NCBI GenBank assembly: GCA_000310025.1
Contig: FN649735.1
Span: 2,090,845 to 2,154,844, forward strand
DNA from: Ectocarpus siliculosus
Taxonomy: Eukaryota > Sar > Phaeophyceae > Ectocarpales > Ectocarpaceae
Length of the DNA: 64,000 bases
Direction of reading: 5' to 3'
Made by a program: the position numbers and the translations under genes
Notes under the pieces: generated by a model
Databases searched by the model: none
Seen by the model: only the letters and a program-made list of their open reading frames with translations
What the model was told of the DNA's origin: nothing
Part shown: in pieces, positions 58,632-64,000 of the stretch
How positions within the stretch are numbered: position 1 is the first letter of the stretch
Layout of the letters: each line of letters starts with the position of its first letter

Positions 58632-60314
58632 CTAAAAGAGCTGTGGGATCGCTTCAGGCTGCATGGCCACGAGGGGAGCGGGTGCCTTAGGCGGAATCGG
58701 GGGCAGGTAGATACCCCCGTGCGCGTCGGTGGTCTCGTCCCGCGAGATGCTGTGCACAGGTTGAAACACGCCTAGCCCGGGCCGAACGCCGGTAACACTT
58801 GGGTGCAGCGTGCATTGGCGTGAGGTCTCTCGTACACCTGAGCAAGACAACAGCAGTAGGTAGGCGGGGTAGTTCTGTTCAATACAGGGCAGCAACCAGG
58901 GCATTTGGAGCACAAGACGAAGCAAAGAGGAAGACGGTTTGCGTGCTGCCCGCATGTTCTCGTCGTTTACACGGTAGCGTGTCGCCGTTGCACTATTTCG
59001 TTCAAGTTTAGTAACCCTACTGAGGTGTGCATTGCCGCTGTAACGAACCACACGGCGATTGATCACACGTGAGTGGTTGGCGCTTTGAGCGCTTGCAACC
59101 AAAACCTATTAATTAACTTAGGTGCAGGATTCCTGTGACCAGCACGGTGTGTACAACAGTAGCCCAAGACAGGGAGCAAACGCTGCTGTGTGCAAACAAC
59201 ACGCAACTTTCAACTGAACATCAATAATGTCTGCTCAAAGATCTAGGGCGGCGGCTCACGAGAAAAACAACGTAGTGTTGACGTGCCGCGCCCACTCTCG
59301 CCGAGCGAAGATAGCCGAGACTGGCGGGGGGGGCTCAGAACGAGACCCCCTCCTAAAGGTCGTCAAGGCCGGGGGTTTGCTATACCACGGACGTAACGAG
59401 CGAACGGCACTGGTGCTTTCGGAAGCCGACGCGCGCACCGCACAAGACGAGCGCGCGAAAGGCGACCGAGCCATTCGCCCTGACTTGCGCATGGAAGATG
59501 GTTAGTTCGATGCTCACTGCTGTACACATGGCGGCGAGAGAGGGACGTGTACAGTCGTTGCCGGAGCTGTCTGGGTCTACAAGTCTACTGCTGTAGTTTC
59601 TCGATCCAAGGATGCTGACTGTTCCCCCCTTGTTCCTACGAGTGGGCCGTTGTGGGTCTCTTGCTACCGAAGGAACCATGGGGCACTGAACGTCCCAATT
59701 GTTCGAAACCTGCCTGCGTATACGTACAAAACACCAATATGAGGCATTCATGGTACGTACAACACCAAAGGGGAGTCATATCAACAGGTTGATCGCATAG
59801 GAGGGTGGTGGCTTTCAAGGAGACGTCGAAGGCGCCATCAGGACGGAAAGACCACCGACGGGTTTTTGAGGAAATGACAATGTGGGTCTGGAGGGGCAGC
59901 TGAAACGCACGCATAATTCAACATGAAAATACTTCACGACCGCATGGCAAGTGGCGCACGCCTCACCGCCTACAACTATGCATAGATGGGTGCCATGATG
60001 TAGGCACAGCATAGCCCAGTTCTTTCATTGAACGGGCAAGAGAGGGCAAAAACTGTGTGGTGGTTCAGAGTTCGAGAGAGAGAGAGAGCGCGCGCGAGGA
60101 AGCCGATCTCAACGCGAAAGCCGCCAGACCTTCAACAGACCCAGATGTATGGCCCACCTGAGTTCTCCTGCAGCTCGCTTCCTGGCATGTCTTCCGCAGT
60201 CGGAGAAGCCTGGCCACTCATGGCGTTCTTGGCTATCAGGAGATCGTTGCTTGTGTTGCAGTCAGTGTTATGGCTCACGTGATGGACAGGAACCATGCCT
60301 GTTTCCAACAACAG
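58632..60314 (-). CDS. Unrecognised minus-strand gene, last two candidate exons
   Basis: The last exon 58837-58632 follows an acceptor (58839-58838) and codes VRETSRQCTLHPSVTGVRPG, LGVFQPVHSISRDE, GGIYLPPIPPKAPAPLVAMQ and PEAIPQLF before a TAG. The proposed previous exon ends at 60158 before GTGGGC, reads SHNTDCNTSNDLLIAKNAMS and SGQASPTAEDMPGSELQENS, and its phase fits. Its start (about 60314) is not fixed, and more exons probably lie upstream. No domain is recognised; the tail is Pro-rich and probably disordered. Support is codon-like composition and one phase-consistent join only. Confidence 0.38.
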
Positions 60315-61375
60315 GACGAGTTGGTGGTGCTCATGGCTCGCCTCATCAGGATGGCGAGACTTGTAGGGTAAGGTCAAACGTGCACACGGTGGCAGTAGTG
60401 CGGGCAGTGGGCGGTGTGGTGAGAGGTGAGAGGCATCGCACCACCAAGATGCGGCGAAATAAGGGCGCAACGGGGTATGTGAGGATTCAAACAATCACAG
60501 TCGAGGGGCCCCCTAACCACCGAACCAGCCGGCGCAGACAACGGACATAACACCCCCAACCCGCTCATCTCTATCTCCGTTACCGTTCAGGTAAGGCATC
60601 ATGTGTTAGCTATGGACCTGCTACACTGATGATGATGTGGCCAGGACATGCAATCCCGTGTTGCTGTGTAGTGAGTGTTTCGTACTCTTGCATGTGTAGA
60701 CTTACCGACAGGTCTACATCATTTGCAGTACAATGTACTGTACTGGTCACTGAAACAGGAACATTCACCTCCCAAGTTACTACAGCGATGTGTGCACACC
60801 AGTTCGGAAGTATTTGCAGCAGAGTTGAACTTCTACTCTACAGCGGCAGCTTGGGTGTGTTTGTGTGCTCGCCAGCGAGTGTGCGCCGTGTACCACACTG
60901 TTCCTGTAGCGATTTTGGGGACTGAAACTGACTGTTCGTACCATCCAACTGTACCTGAGCGGACGGAACAGGGGGCATGGGGCATCCTAAGTTGCTGTAC
61001 TGACTCTGTAGCATAGTCTTTCGGTCAAGTGCACTTCCTGTGCAGCCTACCGGGGTAATCATCGTCCCGCGAAGGGATAATTTAATGGTATGCTTAATAG
61101 CAAGCCCCACCAACGAAGATGCATCAAGTTATGCAATACACAGAGTCGACACCCGTGACGCTCGCCATTAGTAGGTACTGCTGTATCAGCAGGTTCTGTC
61201 CGTGGCCTACAGCGAGTATGGGTGAGTATGAGATGAGATTTCACAAGCAATCGGAATCCTTTCAAGTACTGTTGTGTACACTTGCTCGTGTAGTAACCCT
61301 GGTCCACCTCTGCAGGTTTGACGAGGAAACCAAAACGACCTTGAGCTCTCAGGCCGACAGCTTCCGAACGCAACC
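60315..61375. other. Region between the two right-hand genes
   Basis: Open frames on both strands without recognisable features. It may contain upstream exons of the minus-strand gene ending at 58632 and the promoter of the plus-strand gene starting at 61376. Confidence 0.4.
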
Positions 61376-63717
61376 ATGGCCGAGGAGAAGCCGATGACCG
61401 TTAAGGAGCGGATGGCAGCGTTAGCTCGTGCTTCCGGACAGAGTTCAGGTTTGCATAGGTTACCGAGAGCGACGCTCAGAAATGAGTGTGTTGCAGCGGT
61501 CCCCGTGCTTGCATAGGATCTCAACTGCTCCAGAAGCTCTAGGTAGACATGCGTATGTTTTCGTGTTCGGTGAATTGTCGGACACAAGCGTGGCATTGTG
61601 GCAGCCATTATCTCGACACTTGGGTTGCACGCCGGAGCGTCTGCAAGCATTCAGAGAAACGCCGGAATGATTTCTAGCACTTTATGCATACCTTCAGCAC
61701 GAACATATCTGCATCGAGTTGTTGCGTGTGGCTACTCCGCAGGCCACATGATACGAGGCACTGCTGTGTCTGCCTGCCATTTTCAATCGGGGCTTTGCAA
61801 CCCCAGTTAGGTACGTCACGTCTGATATCCGGCAGCAGGAAGTTGGCCCATTTTCAAACCTGCTTGGGCTCGCTCGCGGATAGCATAGGTGTGTACTGTA
61901 GCACTAGCTCGATTTCCTTGTGCATCCTCCGGAGTGCGGCCTTAAAAGCTGGTCTGCCTGAGGCAGACAGGTACCGAGGTCTACCTTTCGACTGCCACTT
62001 TCAAACACCCACGGGAAGGCGCTACGGCGTTTCCGGGGCACACGGCTGCATCGCTGACGGCCTTGCCGTCCACTGAGAGTCGAACCCAAACGGCCGATTT
62101 TTTCTCATGTCCCGTTGCGACATCCATTCGCACGCGTCGTTCTCCCCCCCCTCCCGTCTCGGGCACAGCCGCCCCCGCTCCCGTGCCGAGGGCGAGCGGC
62201 GCCGCTACGGGACCCTCCGTCGCAGAAAGGCTTGCCAAGATGCGAGCAGGACCAGCTGACGCTCCGACAGGAGACGCCCCACGGCTGGTGCGAACCCTCA
62301 CCCCTCACCCTGGCGCCCCGACGGTAGTCACGTCAATGCCCGGCGGAGCTGGAGGTGGGAAACCCACTTGCTACGTACGCGTTTGACTCGAGAGTTTCCA
62401 GGATGATCACTGCTGGCGCCTGTTGACGGTTGCGTGCGGAAGCGGCTCAAACAAAAAATAGGTGCCGTACAGATACGAAGGAACGGCGCGGTCTGGATGT
62501 CCCCTGGTTGCAGCTGTTTGTGCATGCCACGGGATACGTGTGCATGCACTCGCGTCTGGACCGAACTGAATGATCTGAAAGTTCCGACACGTGGCGTCTA
62601 TATACTACTGCTGCCGCCCTGTGGCCTCTCCGCCGCTACTTGATTTTCTCTCTCGTGTACGTTGCCTTCAAGAGGTTCCGCCGCCATTTTTCGGCTTCCC
62701 CGCATCTCATCGCTTGCAACAATGCAATGCCACGCGCTGTTTGCCGCCGGCTTTGGCGACCAATAACCTGACCCCTCGCCTGCCTAGCCATGCCTGTGAC
62801 TACTGTTTTCCTAAACACCCGAACATTGGTTCCGTTGCTGCGCGCTTGAAAGATTCCTCCAAAAGCGGGGGCTCCTCCAGCGTTGCGGACAGAATTGCCT
62901 CCCTGAGCGGAAGCGGAAGCGGCAAGCCCTCTATCCTGCCGCCCAGCCCCTCAGGGAGACCGGCTGGTTCGTCAGTCTCCCCGGCAGCTGGAAAGACATC
63001 GGTGAGAGGCGAAAACTCCGACCGTATTGTACCACGATCATCTTCGATCATCTTCGATCATCTTCGGGGTCTTTGCATGCCCCCCCTCCTCCTCCCAACA
63101 ACGAAGCAGCACGGATGAAATAATCGTGGAATAGGGTACGACTTGTGCGAAATCGAGAAGTGTGATCTGGTCGATCGACGGAAGCACGCTTGTGCCCATG
63201 TGAGGGATGAGATTGGTATCACTCCCTCATATTGGGAAGGTGAATGATGAGTACCTCCCAGCTGTCCGGTACTTAGTTTTGCTGTGTATGCATAGCCTGC
63301 GCTACACAGGTAGCATGCGTAGGTCCAGGGGGAGCTTGGAGCACACATGGACAAAACCAGAAAATCATTTCGCAAACGGCCTCACACAAGAAATCCGTGC
63401 CCTGCCATCTCCCGCCCACCTCCCTACCTTGAAAACACAACTGATAAAATTTACCCAGCAGCACGGTGAAGGTGAAGTGTCCGCACCGGCAGAAGCTCCC
63501 GCCGCGTCCAAGCTTTCGCCTGGGCTTGCAGCCCGCTTGAACGCGATGAGATCGAGCACAGATTATGTGCCGGAGGGGGAGGAGGGGGAGGAAGAGGAAG
63601 AGACTCCGCCCCCCCCGCCTGCTTTGGCCACGTCCGGGTCGAGCTCTTCGTTTTCGAAGGTGTCCCCCGGTCTCGCGGCTCGTATGGGGAAAGCCTTCCC
63701 AATTCCTATGCCTGGTG
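61376..63717 (+). CDS. Disordered protein with repeated SVAxRLxxL modules (continues off right edge)
   Basis: Likely exons: 61376-61448 (MAEEKPMTVKERMAALARAS), 62169 to about 62361 (PSVAERLAKMRAG), one ending at 63001 (GSVAARLKDSS, SSSVADRIASLSGSGSG, PAAGKTS), and 63462-63717 (KLSPGLAARLNAMRSS, an acidic EEGEEEEE run and a Pro run, then KVSPGLAARMGKAFPIPMPG). Junctions 61448/62169 fit in phase; the start of the third exon is unresolved. A donor at 63718 (GTGAGC) shows that the gene goes on. The modules share a V/L-A-x-R-L/I-x-x-L core separated by Ser/Pro/Gly linkers, which suggests short helical peptide-binding motifs on a scaffold. I do not recognise the family; actin- or trafficking-adaptor proteins have comparable layouts, but this is only a resemblance. 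Confidence 0.55.
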
Positions 63718-64000
63718 GTGAGCAGCCCTGTTGATAGATTGGATTCTCTTCCTGTTGTCCATGCGTGTGTGAACCGTTGCAAGGACTTCGAACTTATGCC
63801 GCGCTTTGCTGCTTTCAGTAGCTTGCTGGAGTTTTGGTGGTTGGTTTACACTCCGATGTCGATGACATACACGCGGTTCAAGGCCACCTTGGTTTCTGCG
63901 TAGAAGATTAGCTGTTGACAAGAGCTTTTGTCTTGACAAGAGCTTTGTCTTGTCTAGTGTGAGTGCTGATTAAAAGTAGTGAACAGTAACAAAGAAAGCT

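Noticed and set aside
59227-59505. 92-codon plus-strand frame (MSAQRSRAAAHEK...)
   Set aside because: All three minus frames are also fairly open here, no domain is recognisable, and it falls in the proposed intron of the minus-strand gene. It could still be a real first exon.
1-64000. LTR retroelements, integrated virus remnants, CRISPR arrays and operons
   Set aside because: No paired long direct repeats, no gag/pol or capsid-like frames and no regular spacer arrays were seen. Brown algae can carry phaeovirus DNA, but nothing here supports one.

Overview
This is a 64-kb piece of a eukaryotic nuclear genome. Genes are split into many short exons (mostly 60 to 230 nt) by introns of a few hundred bases to almost 6 kb. 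Introns carry (GA)n/(CT)n microsatellites, CTG runs and long poly-G/poly-C tracts, and there are two 100-N scaffold gaps (12702-12801 and 46050-46149). Gene content (VPS13, mitoferrin, TDP2, insulysin, a Zn2Cys6 protein) and this architecture fit a stramenopile such as a brown alga (Ectocarpus-like). That is an inference; no rRNA or organelle marker is present to prove it. No prokaryotic operons, CRISPR arrays, tRNA or rRNA genes, or convincing LTR/viral remnants were recognised.

Layout. 172-4740 (-): the 5' part of a VPS13/chorein lipid-transfer protein gene, running off the left edge. It is head-to-head with 5499-14024 (+), a complete five-exon mitoferrin-like SLC25 carrier with a 5.9-kb first intron and a 21-nt microexon. 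16179-24752 (-): a complete eight-exon tyrosyl-DNA phosphodiesterase 2 (TDP2) gene. 24753-27336 is intergenic with two foldback/MITE-like elements. 27337-30362 (+): a three-exon Zn2Cys6 binuclear-cluster protein, probably a transcription factor. 30363-36648 has no intact gene, but holds a damaged SET/post-SET fragment and other possible exon remnants on the minus strand. 36649-56529 (+): an insulysin (insulin-degrading enzyme, M16A) gene with 24 visible exons; one more exon is probably hidden in the second gap. Its introns host a 5'-truncated LINE and many short retroposons. 58632-60314 (-): two candidate exons of an unrecognised gene. 61376-63717 (+): a disordered protein built of short repeated modules, continuing past the right edge.

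The genes do not form a pathway; this is a normal, loosely packed eukaryotic neighbourhood. The exon models rest on phase-consistent joins that restore family motifs. They give 42 splice donors, of which four are GC rather than GT.

The most striking feature is a retroposon family (one LINE end plus short non-autonomous copies) with a common 3' end and a poly(C) tail. At all eight sites where I found it, the poly(C) end points at the nearest exon and lies 8 to 79 nt from it: upstream of acceptors when sense, downstream of donors when antisense.
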